Assembly (NCBI GenBank): GCA_016218915.1
Contig: JACRCQ010000030.1
Span: 62,001 to 126,000 of the forward strand
Reading direction: 5' to 3'
Source: Deltaproteobacteria bacterium
Lineage (GTDB): Bacteria; Myxococcota_A; Polyangia; Polyangiales; Polyangiaceae
Length of the DNA: 64,000 nt
The notes below the pieces were generated by a model that searched no databases, was not told the DNA's origin, and saw nothing but the letters and a program-made list of their open reading frames with translations. The position numbers and the translations under genes were made by a program. Shown in pieces: positions 8,080 through 19,292 of the stretch. Within the stretch, counting starts at the first letter, position 1; each line of letters begins with the position of its first letter.

Positions 8080-11000
8080 ATGATGAGCGCGCAGAAAATC
8101 CGAACTGCTCTTGGGCTGCTGCAGGACGACGCGGACAACGAGAATGCCTGGCTCGAACTGCAGGATGCCATCACGGCACCGGATGTGGGGATGACCAGCG
8201 AGGAGCTGGTGTCGCTCCTGGAGGCTGCTCGACGCGAGCACGAGATGCGTCGCGAGTGGTCGGCCGTCGCGACTCTCCTCGAGTACGGCATCTCGCTGAT
8301 CGGCGGCTCGCCGCAGGAGCCGATCATGCAAGCGGAGCTGGCGCGGGTTCTCGAAGACGAGCTGCTCGAGGACGTGCGGGCGACCGCAGCCTACAAGCGT
8401 CTGCTGGAGATTCGTCCTGGCGATCCCACGGCCACCGAAGCCGTGGAGCGCAACGAGGACCAGCGCGCCGAGTGGCGGACCATCGCTGATCGCAACATCG
8501 CGGAGGCACGCAAGGTCGACGAGCCCGAGCTCACCAGCTCGATGCTGGCGACCGCCGCTGAGATGATCTTCCGCTACGGCCGCTCCGAGCAGACCGTCCC
8601 AGAGATCATCGAGCTGCTCGAGGAATCGCTCAAGCTCGACCCGAAGAACCGTCGATCGGGCCTGCTGCTGGAGCGCGTCTACCGCGATGCAGGCAGATGG
8701 GAAGATGTCGCTCGCGTGCTCGAGAGCTTCGCGACCGAAGCGTCGTCGCGCGACGAGCGCTTCGCGGCCTTGATCCGTCTGGCGCGCGTGGTAGTTCGGA
8801 GGCTCGGCAACGAGGCGCGAGGCGTGGCAGCCTACGAGCGCGCGCTGGACCTGAGCCCCGGCTACGCCGAGGCCATGAGCTTCCTGTCGGACTTCTTCAG
8901 CAAGAGCGAGCGCTGGGAGCACCTGGTCGCGATGTACGAGGACCAGCTGCGCGGGGGCGGATACCGCTCTGGCCAGGACCTCGGCATCTGGCTCCAGATC
9001 GCCATGGTGCAATGGCGCATGCGCGGCCACCCCGAGCTCGCTGAGCCCTACTTCGACAAGGTGCGTCGCGCCGAGCCTGCCCACCCCGGCATGCTCAACT
9101 TCTACCGCGAGTGGTGCGAGCAGCAGGGCGACGTCGCGCGTCTGATGTCGATTCTCACCGATGCGCAGCGCTCCCTGGGCGAAGGCGAGCAGCGCACCCA
9201 GATCGCGGGCGAGCTGGCGAAGCTGGCCGAGACCCGCGAGGATTCGGGCAAGGCGATCGAGCAGTACAAGACGCTGCTTCGTCAGGATCCGGATCACCAC
9301 GACGCGCGCGCGGCGCTCAAGCGTCTGTACCGTCAGACCGAAGCGTGGACCTCGCTCATCGACGTCCTGCGTCAGGAGCTCGAGCGCACGCCCACCGAGG
9401 AGCGGGAGCGTCGCCTGCTGGTGCTGCGCGAGATCGCGGAGGTCTACCGCGACAAGATCAAGAGCGACAGCGCGCTGGTCACGGTGCTCGGGCAGATCCT
9501 GGCGCTGGACGACAAGGCTGTGGACGCGGTGCGCGAGCTGTGCCGCGTGTACGAAGCGCTGCAGCGCTGGCGCGATTTGCTGGTGCATCAGCAGAAGCTG
9601 GCGGAGCTGAGCGACGATCGCGAAGAGAAGCTCACGCTGCTTCGTGCGGCGGGCAAGCGCTGGATGGAGCAGTTCCAGAACGTGCAGAATGCCACCGAGG
9701 TCTACGAAGCGATCTTCCGCATCGATGCGACCGACGAAGAAGCCCGCGCCCGTCTGCGCGAGCTGTACAACCGCCGTCGCGCCTGGCCCCAGCTCTACGC
9801 CCTTCTCGAGAAGGAGGTCGAGGTCGTCGACGAGTCGCAGAAGCTCCAGCTCTACGTCGAGATGGCCAAGCTCGCCTCGGAGCGTCTCGACAAGTCCGCG
9901 GACGCCATCAGCTTGTACAAGCGCGTGCTCGAGATCGATCCGAACGCCGCAGGGATCATGGACGCGCTCGAGAAGCAGGCGGAGCGCGACAAGGACTTCG
10001 CGACCGTCGCCGAGGTGCTCGAGCGCCGCGTGGAGCAGGCGGCCGACGAGAACACGCGCATCAACGTGCTACAGAAGCTTGGGCAGATCTACTCCGAGCG
10101 TCTCAACGACCCGCGCAAGGCCGCGGGCGCCTGGCGCAGGGTGCTCGAGATCCGCCCGGGGCAGTCGCGCGCGCTGCGCGTGCTTCGTGACGCCTACCTG
10201 GCCGCAGAGGACTACGACGGGCTGACCGACCTGTACTCGCAGAACGAGGACTGGGAAGGGCTCGCCGAGGTGCTGTCGTCCGCTGCCGACAAGGCCGCTG
10301 ACCCCAGCGTCAAGGTCGACCTGTCGTTCCGCGTCGCCGAAGTCTACGAAGGCAGGCTCACCGCCCCGGAGCGCGCTTTCCGCGCCTACGAGCGCGTGCT
10401 GAGCGTGCGTCCCGACGACACCCGGGCGGCCCGCGCCCTCGTGCCGATCTACGAGTCCGACGAGCGGTGGAGCCGGCTGCCGGCGCTCTACGAGATCCTG
10501 CTCGCGAAGTCGGAGGATGCGGACGAGAAGCTTTCGCTGCTGCGCAAGCTGGCGGACGTCACGGGCCACAAGCTGTCGGACAAGGCGGCCGCTCTCGCGT
10601 ACGCGCGTCGCGGCTACGAGTTCGCTCCTCGCGCCGAAGGCGCGCTGCAGATGCTCGAGGACTACGCGCGAGCTGCAGGCGCCTGGGAGCCCTTCGTCAA
10701 TGCGATCGAGGGACGGCTCGCCAAGGAAAAGGACATGCCCGAGAAGGAGCACCGCTACCTGCAGGTGCGGCTCGGGGAGGTCTACGCCACCGAGCTCGGG
10801 CGAGCTGACGAGGCCATCAAGACGTACCGCGCGCTGGTGGAGGAGGATCCCTCCGACGACATGGCGATCTCGACGCTCGACCGCATCCTGCGGGCGACCG
10901 ATCGTCGTGACGACCTGCGCTGGCTGTTCGAGCTGCGCATCAAGCGCGCTCCGGCCGACGAGGCCGTACGGCTGCTGGTGGAGTGGGCGACGCTCGAAGA

Positions 11001-14000
11001 GGAGGTGTTCTCGGAGGCGGCGCGTGCAGTGGCGCTCTTCCAGCGGGCACTGGGGCTCGACGCGGCGAACGCGGCGGCGCTGTCGAACCTGCCTCGCCTT
11101 CTCGTGGCCTCTCTGGATCTTGCTGGCGCAGCCCAGGTGATCGAGCAGCATCGCGACCTGAGCGATGGCCGTGACCGCGGCGAGCTCGAGCTTCAGCTTG
11201 CGGAGCTGTATCCGCGCATGGAGCGCTACGCCGACTCGCTCGATGCGTGCGTGCGCGCGCTCGACGACGGGGCAGACGCGGATCGTGCGATCAAGGTGCT
11301 GGACAACCTGGCGGAGGTCGACGCGACCCGCGCACGGGCAGCCGAGGTCCTGGTCGAAGTCCACGCGAAGCTCGGCGATGCCTCGAAGGAAGCCTCGGCC
11401 CTGGGCGTGCTCATCGACTGCACGGCCGACCGGGGACGCAGGCTCGAGCTGCTGAGCCGGCTGATCGACGTTTGCGAGAAGAAGCTGGCCGACCCGCCGA
11501 CCGCGCTCGACGTGGTGCTCAAGGCGGTGGCCGAGTTCCCGGAGGAGCTGGTGCTGTGGAACCGTGCCTCGGATCTGGCCGGGGCAGCGCAGCGTCCATC
11601 GGAGCTCGCCAAGGCGTACAAGGACGCGCTGGAAGCCACGCCTCCGCTGGCGGACGCCATCGAGGTCGAGCTTTGCGAGCGTGCGGCGAGCCTGCATGAC
11701 GAGCTTCTCGGCGATCAGGACGGAGCGATTCCGTACCTGAATCGAGTTCTGGCGCGCCAGCCTGCCAACGACCGGGCGTTCCTGCGTCTCAAGCAGATCC
11801 TCACCGGACGCGAGCGCTGGGCCGACCTGGAGGCGCTCTATGCCCAGTCCGTGACAGGCACCACCGACCCGGTGCGTCGCGTCGAGCTGCTCGCCGAAGT
11901 CGCGATCGTGTGCGAGGAGATCATCGAGGACGCACCCAAGGCCATCGACTACTACGAGCGCATCCTCGAGATCGACACGCTGCATGAGCCGTCGGTGCTC
12001 GCCCTCGAGAAGCTGTACGCCTCGGAGAAGCGCTACGAGAAGCTGGTGCAGCTGCTCGAGCATCGCCTCGAGACCGCAGCCGGAGCCGAGGTCGTGGAGA
12101 TCAAGCTCAGGCTCGGCTCGCTGCAGCTCGACAACCTGGCGAACCCGGCGCGCGCGCTGCCGCACGTCGAAGACGTTCTGCGCATCGAGCCCAACCAGCG
12201 CGATGCCCGCGCGCTGGTCGAGCGCATCCTGGAGGTGCCCGAGCTGCGCTCGCGCGCTGCCGAGGTGCTCGAGGTGGTCTACGAGGCGCGCGGAGAGATC
12301 CGCGACCTCGTCCGCGTGCTCGACATCCGGCTCGAGTCCGCGCAGGACGACGACCTCAAGCGGGATCTGCTGCGAAGGATCGCGACGCTGCGCGACGAGC
12401 GTCTGGCCGACGACACCGGAGCGGTCGACGCGCTTGCGAAGCTTGTGCCGCTGGATCCGATCGATGTCCAGGCGCGATCGCGCCTGGTGGACATCGGCCG
12501 GCGCATCGGCGCCCACGAGCGAGTGGCCGAGGTGTTGTCCCAGGCCGCGGGAGCCTCGAAGGATCCCGAGACCCGTGGCTCCATCCTCATGGAGGTCGCC
12601 TCGATCTACCGTGATCAGCTCTCGGACACGAAGCGCGCCGAGAACGTCTACCGCCGCATCCTCGAGATCGATGCGGAGGACGCGAATCTGGTGCTGCCTG
12701 CGGCCAGGGCCCTCGAGGAGATCTACGCCAGCGCCGGCAACCACGGCGCGCTCGTGGAGATGCTCCGGACCGAGGTGAAGCTCGAGAACGACGGCACGCG
12801 AAGAGCCGAGATCTACGGACGTCTCGGAGAGATCTGCGAGACGATCACCGACGACCAGCAGGGAGCGATCGATGCGTGGCGGGCACGGCTGGGCGACAAC
12901 CCGGCAGACGTGACTGCGCTCAGCGCGCTTGAGCGGCTGTACGAGAAGGTGCAGGCGTGGCGCGAGCTGGTGGAAGTGCTGCGCGCGCGCGAGCAGAGCT
13001 CGTCGGACTCCGACGAGCGGCGGCGGCTGATGATCCGCATCGCGCAGACGCTCACGGAGAAGCTGAGCGACGTGACCGAAGGGATCGCGTCGTGGCGCGC
13101 GATCCTCGAGGAGTTCGGACCGGATCGCCCCACGCTCCAGGCGCTCGAAGCGCTCTATGAGAAGGCGGAGCGCTGGGTGGATCTCGCCGAGACCCTCGAT
13201 GCGGACCTGAACCTCGCAGAGGAGCCGGCGGATCGGCTCGCGTTGCTGGTGCGCCTTGGCGACGTCCGAAGGACGCATCAGGACGATCTGATGGGCGCGC
13301 TCGAAGCCTACCGGCAGGCGCTCACCATCGAGCCGAGCCATGGCCCGAGCCGCAACGCGCTCGAGCAGCTCCTCGAGCAGCCTGCAGCCCGGCGCGATGC
13401 CGCGCAGGTGCTCCATCCGCTCTACGAGGCGGACGGCGACCACGAGCGGCTGCTCCGGGTCGTCCAGATCGAGGCTGAAACGAGCTTCTCGCCCTCGGAG
13501 CGGCTCGACCTGCTCGAGCAGGCCGTTCGCGTCGCAGAAGGACCTCTGAGCGATCCACGGCGCGCCTTCGAGTTCGCGGTCTCCGGGCTCAAGGAGGCCG
13601 CGGGCACCGACTCCGTGCAGCCCTGGCTCGAGAAGGTGGAGCGGCTCGCGACCGCTACCCGCAGGTTCCCGGACCTGGTGACGCTGCTGCGCGAGGTGGT
13701 GGGGCAGATCCTGGATGGGGACGTGCAGCTCGACGTGACGCTGCGGATCGCCGAGCTCGCGCGTACGGAGCTGGCGGATCGCGATCTGGCGCGTGAGTAC
13801 TACATCAAGGCCCTCGACATCCGGGGCGACGACCGTCGGGCGCTGGTGGCCCTGGAATCGCTCTACGAGGAAGCCGGGGACGCCAACGCGCTTCTCAACA
13901 TCATCCGCCGAAGGGTGGATGTCGCGGAGAACGAGCAGGAGAAGAAGCAGCTGCTGTTCCGCCAGGCCAGGCTCTGCAGCGAAGTGCTGCAGGATCGCCC

Positions 14001-17000
14001 GGCAGCGATCTCCGTGTACGAGTCGGTGCTCGACATCGATCTCGATGCCGACGCCATCCAGGCGCTGGAGAAGCTGTACACCGAGACCGACCGCTTCAAC
14101 GACCTGGTTGCGCTCTACGAGCGTCAGCTGGAGCGCGATCCGGCCGACAAGGCCGATCTTCGCGTGAAGATCGCGCAGGTGGCCAATGCGCGGCTCGATG
14201 ATCCGATGCGGGCGTTCGACGAGCTGGGCGAGGCCCTGGCCATCGACGGGCAGCACGAGGGAGCGATCGCGGAGCTGGAGCGGCTGCTGGAGAGCGCGCC
14301 GGATCCGGAGCACCGGGCACGGGCCGCCGAGATGCTCGAGCCGTTCTACCTGAACCGCGCCGAGTGGAAGCGCGTCAAGGTGACCATCGAGGCGCGCCTG
14401 GCTTCGAGCCAGGACAGCGACAAGCGGCGCGAGCTGCTGCGTCGCCTCGCCCTCATGGAGGAGGAGCAGGAGGAGAACTTCGCCTCTGCGCTCGAGACCA
14501 CGGCCAAGCTCCTGCACGAGGACATCACCGATCAGGACACGTGGCGTCAGCTCGAGAGCCAGGCCAAGGTCGCAGGAGCCGAGAAGCGGCTCGCCGAGAT
14601 CTTCGCCTCGGAGCTCGAGAAGATCACCTCCGACGAGCCGGCCACGGCCAAGCTCGCGCGTCGCACTGGCGAGCTGTTCGCACAGCTCGGCCAGATCGAT
14701 CGTGCGTTGACGTTCTATCGTCGCGCCCTGGACTTCGAGCCCGATTCTCGAGAGCTGTTCACGGCCATCGACGAGCTGCTGATCAAGGCGGAGCGTCCGC
14801 AGGAGCGGGTCGCCCTGTACACCAGCGCCCTGGACCACAGGTTCGATCCTGTCGATCGGATCAAGATCCTCCACACGATCGCGGACCTGGAGCGCAACGC
14901 CCTGGGCGACCTCGACAAGGCGATCGACACGTACCGCTCGGCGCTGGACGTGGATCAGCGCGACGCGATCTCTCTGGATGCTCTGACCGAGCTGTACCGT
15001 CAGCGCGGCCGATTCAACGAGCTGGCCGAGCTGTACCTGCAGCGCGCAGAGAACGAGGAGGAAGTGGAGAAGGCGTGCGAGTACCGCCTCGCCCTGGCGC
15101 GGCTCCAGCGCGACGAGATCAAGGAGATCGGCGCGGCCATCGACCAGTACGAGGAGATCGTGCGCAGGCTGCCTTCCCACAAGGAAGCCGTGGCCGACCT
15201 CGAGGCCCTGATGGCCTCCGACGACGACAACAAGGAGCGGATCGTGGAGATCCTGCTCCCGATCCACGAAGGGGCTGACGACTGGCGCAAGCTGATCCAC
15301 CTCAATGCCCAGCGCTTCGATCTGGCGGGCGACGACGTGGATCGGGTGAACATCCTTCGCGAGACCTCCCGTCTGTGGGAGCAGCGCGGGAACGACAAGC
15401 GGCGAGCTTTCGAGGCGCTGCGCGCGGCCTTCGAGATCAACGCCGAGGATGCGGACGTCCGTGCGGAGCTCGAGCGTCTCGCCGAAGCGCTCGCGGCCTG
15501 GGACGAGCTTGCCGAGGCCTACGAAGCGGCGACAGCCGATGCCGACGGCATCGTGCTTCGCGACCTTCTCGGTGCCCTCGCAGTCGTCCACGACCAGCGC
15601 CGCGACGATCCGCGTCGTGCCTTGCAGGCCTACGAGCGTCTGTTCGCGGTCGACGAGACCGATCCTGCGCCGCTCGAGAAGATGGACTACCTCGCAACGC
15701 TGCTGAGCGACTGGACGATGCTGGTTCGCGTGCTGACGCGCAAGGCGGAGCTGGTTGGCGGCGACGAGGAGCGCGCCGGCGTGTGGCGTCGCGTGGGCGA
15801 GGCCAAGCGCGACATGCTCGAGGATGCTCCCGGGGCCATCCAGGCCTACGAGCGCGCCCTGGAGCTCGATCCGATGAGCGCCTGGACGATCGACTGCATG
15901 ATCGATCTGTACGAGCAGAAGGACGACGCGCGGCGGCTGGTGGAGCTCTACCAGCGACGTGTGGAGCTGGCAGGCGACGACGAAGCCGACCTGAAGTACC
16001 AGCTGCTGGTGCAGAGCGCCGAGCGCTACGAGAAGCAGATCAACGATCGGCAGGCAGCCATCGACTCCCTGCGCAGCGCCCTGGAAGTGCGCCCCGCAGA
16101 TCGTCCGGTGCTGCGGACCCTCGAAGGCCTCTACCGCGCCGAGTCGATGTGGTCCGATCTGCTCGACACCCTGCGGCTCGAAGCCAACGTCGCCGAGACG
16201 CAGGAGGACCGCGTGGCTCTGCGTCGCGAGATCGGCAAGCTGCTTGCCGGCGAGATGGCCGAGGCTTCCGAGGCTCTCGAGGCCTTCCGCCTCGTGCTCG
16301 AGGAATCGGCCACGGACAAGGTCGCCGTCGATGCGGTCCGCCAGATCGGAGACGATCACGAGGAGCTGCGGCTCACGGCTGCGGACATCCTCGAGCCGGT
16401 CCTTCGCAACAACTCGCAGTTCGACACGCTCGTTGCGGTCCTCGAGATGCGCCTCAAGGCCCAGAACGACGCTGCGGACAGGGCGCGTACGCTGCGCAGC
16501 ATCTCGGTGGTCTACGACCAGTCGCTGTCGGACGCTTCCAAGGCGCTCGATGCGATGCTTCGAGCGTTTGCCGAGACGCCTGACGACCAGGAGTCCCACG
16601 GCGAGATCGAGCGGCTGGCCGGGGCGTGCAGCGGATTCGGCCGATACGCGGACTCGCTTGCAGAGCGGGCCGCGGGCACATTCGACGGCGTGGTGGCGCG
16701 GGATCTGTGGACCCGGCTGGGCCGGATCGCGGAGGAGAAGCTGTCGGACGAAAAGCGGGCGGTGGAGGCGTACGCCAAGGCGCTGGATCATGCGGGCGAT
16801 GCGCCCGACCTTCTGGAAGCGCTGGATCGGCTCCACTCCAAGCTCGACAACCACCACGAGCTCGGCGAGATCCTGGAGCGCCGGGTCTCGGTCGAGACCG
16901 ATCCGGTCAAGCAGGCCGACCTGTACCACCGGCTCGCAGTCCTGCAGATCAAGGCCTTCAAGGAGAAGTCCCAGGGCCTCGAGACCCTGAGAATGGCGCT

Positions 17001-19287
17001 GGAGCGCGCGCCCGAGCACGAGAAGGCGCGCGAGGTGCTCGAGGAGCTGACCGAGGACAAGGAGCTGTTCGAGGAGGCGGCCACCGCCCTGGAGACGGTG
17101 TACCGCGCCCGCGCGGACTTCCAGCGCCTGGCCACTCTGTTCGAGAAGCGGATCTCCTTCGCGGGCTCTGCTTCGGATCGCCTCCGCATGCGCCACGACC
17201 TCGCACGCGTGCTCGAGGATCAGGCAAGCGACACGCGCCGCGCGCAGCGGGTTCTCGAGGATGCACTCGGTGACGAGCCGTCGGATCTCGATACCCTCAA
17301 GGAGATCGAGCGGCTCGCAGCGATCAACAGCCAGTGGACCGAGGCAGCCCGTGCGTTCGCCAAGGCCATGGAAGGCGCGACCGAGATCGATTCGGCCACC
17401 GCGCGCGACCTGTTCGCACGCCTGGCCGGCTGGTACCGCGACAAGCTCGCCGACGCCCGGTCGGCCGAGGATGCCCTCGGCAAGGCGCTCGCGCGCGATC
17501 CGGAGAACCTCGAGCTGGTGCGATCCATCGAATCGCTGCAGCGAGAGCCGGGACGCGAGCGAGACCTGATCGACACCCTGCGAAAGCGCGCGCTGCTCGA
17601 GATCGATTCCGACAAGCGGCGCGACCTGTTCCGCGAGGCGGCTACGCTCGCGGAGGGCACGCTCCACGACGAGACCCTGGCCGAGCAGGTTCTCCGACAG
17701 CTCGTGGAGCACGACGAAGCCTACCTGTGGGCCTTCGAGGAGCTCACCCGCTTCCGCGAGAAGGCTGGCGACTTCCCGGAGGTCGTCAAGCTGCTGCTGC
17801 GTCGGGCCGAGCTGACCGCTGACGGTCCGGCGATCCTCACGCTCAAGCACAAGGCCGCCGAGGTGCTTCGCGAGAAGCTGCACGACAACTCCAGGTCCCT
17901 CGAGATCTTCGAGGAGATCTTCGATGCAGAGCCCAACGACAAGTCTGCCGCCACGGCACTCCGTGAGCTGTACGCCGCCGAGAAACGGGACAAGGACCTG
18001 TCCAGCCTGCTCGAGCGCCTCATCGACGTGGCAACCAGCGCCAAGGAGCGCAACGACCTGAGGCTCGAGCTCGCACACCTGCTCGCGTCGAAGTTCGACG
18101 CGGTCTCGGATGCGATCGGCGTTCTCCACAAGGTTCTCGAAGAGGAGCCGGGGCAGACCGAGGCCGTGGTTTCGCTGTCGCAGCTCTACGAGAAGAGCGG
18201 CAGGGATCAGGAGCTCGCCGAGCTCCTCACCAGCCAGATCGACCTCGCAAAGGGGCGAGGGGACTCAGCGGCAGAGCTCACGTTCACGGTGCGCCTCGGC
18301 GAGGTCTACGAGTCCAGGCTCGGCGACACTGCCAAGGCGATCGAAGCCTACCAGCAGGTGCTCTCGCGCGAGCCGCTGCATCGCGGCGCGCTCGAAGCCC
18401 TCGGCCGTCTGTACGAGGCCAAGGGAGAGCCGGCGCAGGCCGCCGAGATCCTCGAGAAGGTCCTGGCGATGCTCGAGGGCGAGGAGGCGATCAACCTGGC
18501 CATGCGCCTTGCGGACCTGTTCGGCAAGGTCAAGGACGATGCGGGTGCCAGGCGTGTGCTTGAGAATGGCCTCAAGTCCAAGCCCGACTCGACCGCGGTT
18601 CGGGAGAGGCTTCGCAAGCTCTACGAGCGCACCGGCGCCTGGGCCGAAGTGGCCGATCTCATCGCGCAGGATGCGGAGGCAGCGCCCGATGCGCCCGCCA
18701 AGGTCAAGCTGCTGCGGGCGGCGGCCGACATCCACGCCACCAAGCGCAAGGACGGCGCTGCGGCGGCGGCTCTGCTCGAAAAGGCGAGCGAGCTGGCACC
18801 CGACGATCGCGATCTGCTCCTGTCCCTCTGCGATTCCTACAGCTCCTCCGGGCGCGGCAAGGATGCGGTCAAGGCCCTCGAAAAGATCGTCGAGTCCTAT
18901 GCCGGCAAGCGCGTCAAGGAGCTCGCCGACATCCATCACCGTCTCGCCAAGGCCTACGCCGCCGACGGCGAGAAGGAGCGCGCACTCGCGGAGCTCGATC
19001 AAGCGTTCCGCATCAACCCCGGCAACCTCGCCATCCTGGTGGACCTCGGCGTGCTCGCCATGGACATGAATGACCTGGAGCGCGCCCAGAAGACGTTCCG
19101 GGCACTGCTGCTGCAGCGTCTCGACGACAAGGCGCCCATCAGCAAGGCCGAGGTCTTCTACTGGCTCGGCGAGATCAGCCATCGTCAGGGCGACGACAAG
19201 AAGGCGATCCAGATGCTCGAGCGCGCGCTCGAGAACGATGCTTCATTCCAGAAGGCCCAGGACCTGCTCAAGGAGCTCAAGAAATAG
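8080..19287 (+). CDS. Giant tetratricopeptide-repeat protein (about 3,735 residues)
   Basis: An uninterrupted 11.2-kb gene encodes a protein built almost wholly of TPR-like helical hairpins. A unit of roughly 74 residues recurs, with a consensus like YxRVLExDPxDxxAL followed by LExLYExxxRWxDLVEVL, so some 45-50 units are expected. Each unit probably forms two hairpins. There is no signal peptide, membrane segment or catalytic domain, and it is very rich in Glu, Asp, Arg, Leu and Ala, so it should be a cytoplasmic superhelical scaffold. Three start codons stand in a row (GTG 8077, ATG 8080, ATG 8083); I took the first ATG. A DUF374 acyltransferase gene begins five bases after its stop. Its partners are unknown. 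Confidence 0.88.
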   Translation: MMSAQKIRTALGLLQDDADNENAWLELQDAITAPDVGMTSEELVSLLEAARREHEMRREWSAVATLLEYGISLIGGSPQEPIMQAELARVLEDELLEDVRATAAYKRLLEIRPGDPTATEAVERNEDQRAEWRTIADRNIAEARKVDEPELTSSMLATAAEMIFRYGRSEQTVPEIIELLEESLKLDPKNRRSGLLLERVYRDAGRWEDVARVLESFATEASSRDERFAALIRLARVVVRRLGNEARGVAAYERALDLSPGYAEAMSFLSDFFSKSERWEHLVAMYEDQLRGGGYRSGQDLGIWLQIAMVQWRMRGHPELAEPYFDKVRRAEPAHPGMLNFYREWCEQQGDVARLMSILTDAQRSLGEGEQRTQIAGELAKLAETREDSGKAIEQYKTLLRQDPDHHDARAALKRLYRQTEAWTSLIDVLRQELERTPTEERERRLLVLREIAEVYRDKIKSDSALVTVLGQILALDDKAVDAVRELCRVYEALQRWRDLLVHQQKLAELSDDREEKLTLLRAAGKRWMEQFQNVQNATEVYEAIFRIDATDEEARARLRELYNRRRAWPQLYALLEKEVEVVDESQKLQLYVEMAKLASERLDKSADAISLYKRVLEIDPNAAGIMDALEKQAERDKDFATVAEVLERRVEQAADENTRINVLQKLGQIYSERLNDPRKAAGAWRRVLEIRPGQSRALRVLRDAYLAAEDYDGLTDLYSQNEDWEGLAEVLSSAADKAADPSVKVDLSFRVAEVYEGRLTAPERAFRAYERVLSVRPDDTRAARALVPIYESDERWSRLPALYEILLAKSEDADEKLSLLRKLADVTGHKLSDKAAALAYARRGYEFAPRAEGALQMLEDYARAAGAWEPFVNAIEGRLAKEKDMPEKEHRYLQVRLGEVYATELGRADEAIKTYRALVEEDPSDDMAISTLDRILRATDRRDDLRWLFELRIKRAPADEAVRLLVEWATLEEEVFSEAARAVALFQRALGLDAANAAALSNLPRLLVASLDLAGAAQVIEQHRDLSDGRDRGELELQLAELYPRMERYADSLDACVRALDDGADADRAIKVLDNLAEVDATRARAAEVLVEVHAKLGDASKEASALGVLIDCTADRGRRLELLSRLIDVCEKKLADPPTALDVVLKAVAEFPEELVLWNRASDLAGAAQRPSELAKAYKDALEATPPLADAIEVELCERAASLHDELLGDQDGAIPYLNRVLARQPANDRAFLRLKQILTGRERWADLEALYAQSVTGTTDPVRRVELLAEVAIVCEEIIEDAPKAIDYYERILEIDTLHEPSVLALEKLYASEKRYEKLVQLLEHRLETAAGAEVVEIKLRLGSLQLDNLANPARALPHVEDVLRIEPNQRDARALVERILEVPELRSRAAEVLEVVYEARGEIRDLVRVLDIRLESAQDDDLKRDLLRRIATLRDERLADDTGAVDALAKLVPLDPIDVQARSRLVDIGRRIGAHERVAEVLSQAAGASKDPETRGSILMEVASIYRDQLSDTKRAENVYRRILEIDAEDANLVLPAARALEEIYASAGNHGALVEMLRTEVKLENDGTRRAEIYGRLGEICETITDDQQGAIDAWRARLGDNPADVTALSALERLYEKVQAWRELVEVLRAREQSSSDSDERRRLMIRIAQTLTEKLSDVTEGIASWRAILEEFGPDRPTLQALEALYEKAERWVDLAETLDADLNLAEEPADRLALLVRLGDVRRTHQDDLMGALEAYRQALTIEPSHGPSRNALEQLLEQPAARRDAAQVLHPLYEADGDHERLLRVVQIEAETSFSPSERLDLLEQAVRVAEGPLSDPRRAFEFAVSGLKEAAGTDSVQPWLEKVERLATATRRFPDLVTLLREVVGQILDGDVQLDVTLRIAELARTELADRDLAREYYIKALDIRGDDRRALVALESLYEEAGDANALLNIIRRRVDVAENEQEKKQLLFRQARLCSEVLQDRPAAISVYESVLDIDLDADAIQALEKLYTETDRFNDLVALYERQLERDPADKADLRVKIAQVANARLDDPMRAFDELGEALAIDGQHEGAIAELERLLESAPDPEHRARAAEMLEPFYLNRAEWKRVKVTIEARLASSQDSDKRRELLRRLALMEEEQEENFASALETTAKLLHEDITDQDTWRQLESQAKVAGAEKRLAEIFASELEKITSDEPATAKLARRTGELFAQLGQIDRALTFYRRALDFEPDSRELFTAIDELLIKAERPQERVALYTSALDHRFDPVDRIKILHTIADLERNALGDLDKAIDTYRSALDVDQRDAISLDALTELYRQRGRFNELAELYLQRAENEEEVEKACEYRLALARLQRDEIKEIGAAIDQYEEIVRRLPSHKEAVADLEALMASDDDNKERIVEILLPIHEGADDWRKLIHLNAQRFDLAGDDVDRVNILRETSRLWEQRGNDKRRAFEALRAAFEINAEDADVRAELERLAEALAAWDELAEAYEAATADADGIVLRDLLGALAVVHDQRRDDPRRALQAYERLFAVDETDPAPLEKMDYLATLLSDWTMLVRVLTRKAELVGGDEERAGVWRRVGEAKRDMLEDAPGAIQAYERALELDPMSAWTIDCMIDLYEQKDDARRLVELYQRRVELAGDDEADLKYQLLVQSAERYEKQINDRQAAIDSLRSALEVRPADRPVLRTLEGLYRAESMWSDLLDTLRLEANVAETQEDRVALRREIGKLLAGEMAEASEALEAFRLVLEESATDKVAVDAVRQIGDDHEELRLTAADILEPVLRNNSQFDTLVAVLEMRLKAQNDAADRARTLRSISVVYDQSLSDASKALDAMLRAFAETPDDQESHGEIERLAGACSGFGRYADSLAERAAGTFDGVVARDLWTRLGRIAEEKLSDEKRAVEAYAKALDHAGDAPDLLEALDRLHSKLDNHHELGEILERRVSVETDPVKQADLYHRLAVLQIKAFKEKSQGLETLRMALERAPEHEKAREVLEELTEDKELFEEAATALETVYRARADFQRLATLFEKRISFAGSASDRLRMRHDLARVLEDQASDTRRAQRVLEDALGDEPSDLDTLKEIERLAAINSQWTEAARAFAKAMEGATEIDSATARDLFARLAGWYRDKLADARSAEDALGKALARDPENLELVRSIESLQREPGRERDLIDTLRKRALLEIDSDKRRDLFREAATLAEGTLHDETLAEQVLRQLVEHDEAYLWAFEELTRFREKAGDFPEVVKLLLRRAELTADGPAILTLKHKAAEVLREKLHDNSRSLEIFEEIFDAEPNDKSAATALRELYAAEKRDKDLSSLLERLIDVATSAKERNDLRLELAHLLASKFDAVSDAIGVLHKVLEEEPGQTEAVVSLSQLYEKSGRDQELAELLTSQIDLAKGRGDSAAELTFTVRLGEVYESRLGDTAKAIEAYQQVLSREPLHRGALEALGRLYEAKGEPAQAAEILEKVLAMLEGEEAINLAMRLADLFGKVKDDAGARRVLENGLKSKPDSTAVRERLRKLYERTGAWAEVADLIAQDAEAAPDAPAKVKLLRAAADIHATKRKDGAAAAALLEKASELAPDDRDLLLSLCDSYSSSGRGKDAVKALEKIVESYAGKRVKELADIHHRLAKAYAADGEKERALAELDQAFRINPGNLAILVDLGVLAMDMNDLERAQKTFRALLLQRLDDKAPISKAEVFYWLGEISHRQGDDKKAIQMLERALENDASFQKAQDLLKELKK

Positions 19288-19292
19288 CCGCG

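Noticed and set aside
10069..18129. A 2,686-codon open frame on the minus strand inside the giant TPR gene
   Set aside because: It mirrors the plus-strand codon bias of a GC-rich repeat gene (stop codons are rare on the opposite frame), its translation has no domains, and the plus-strand protein has a coherent TPR repeat.
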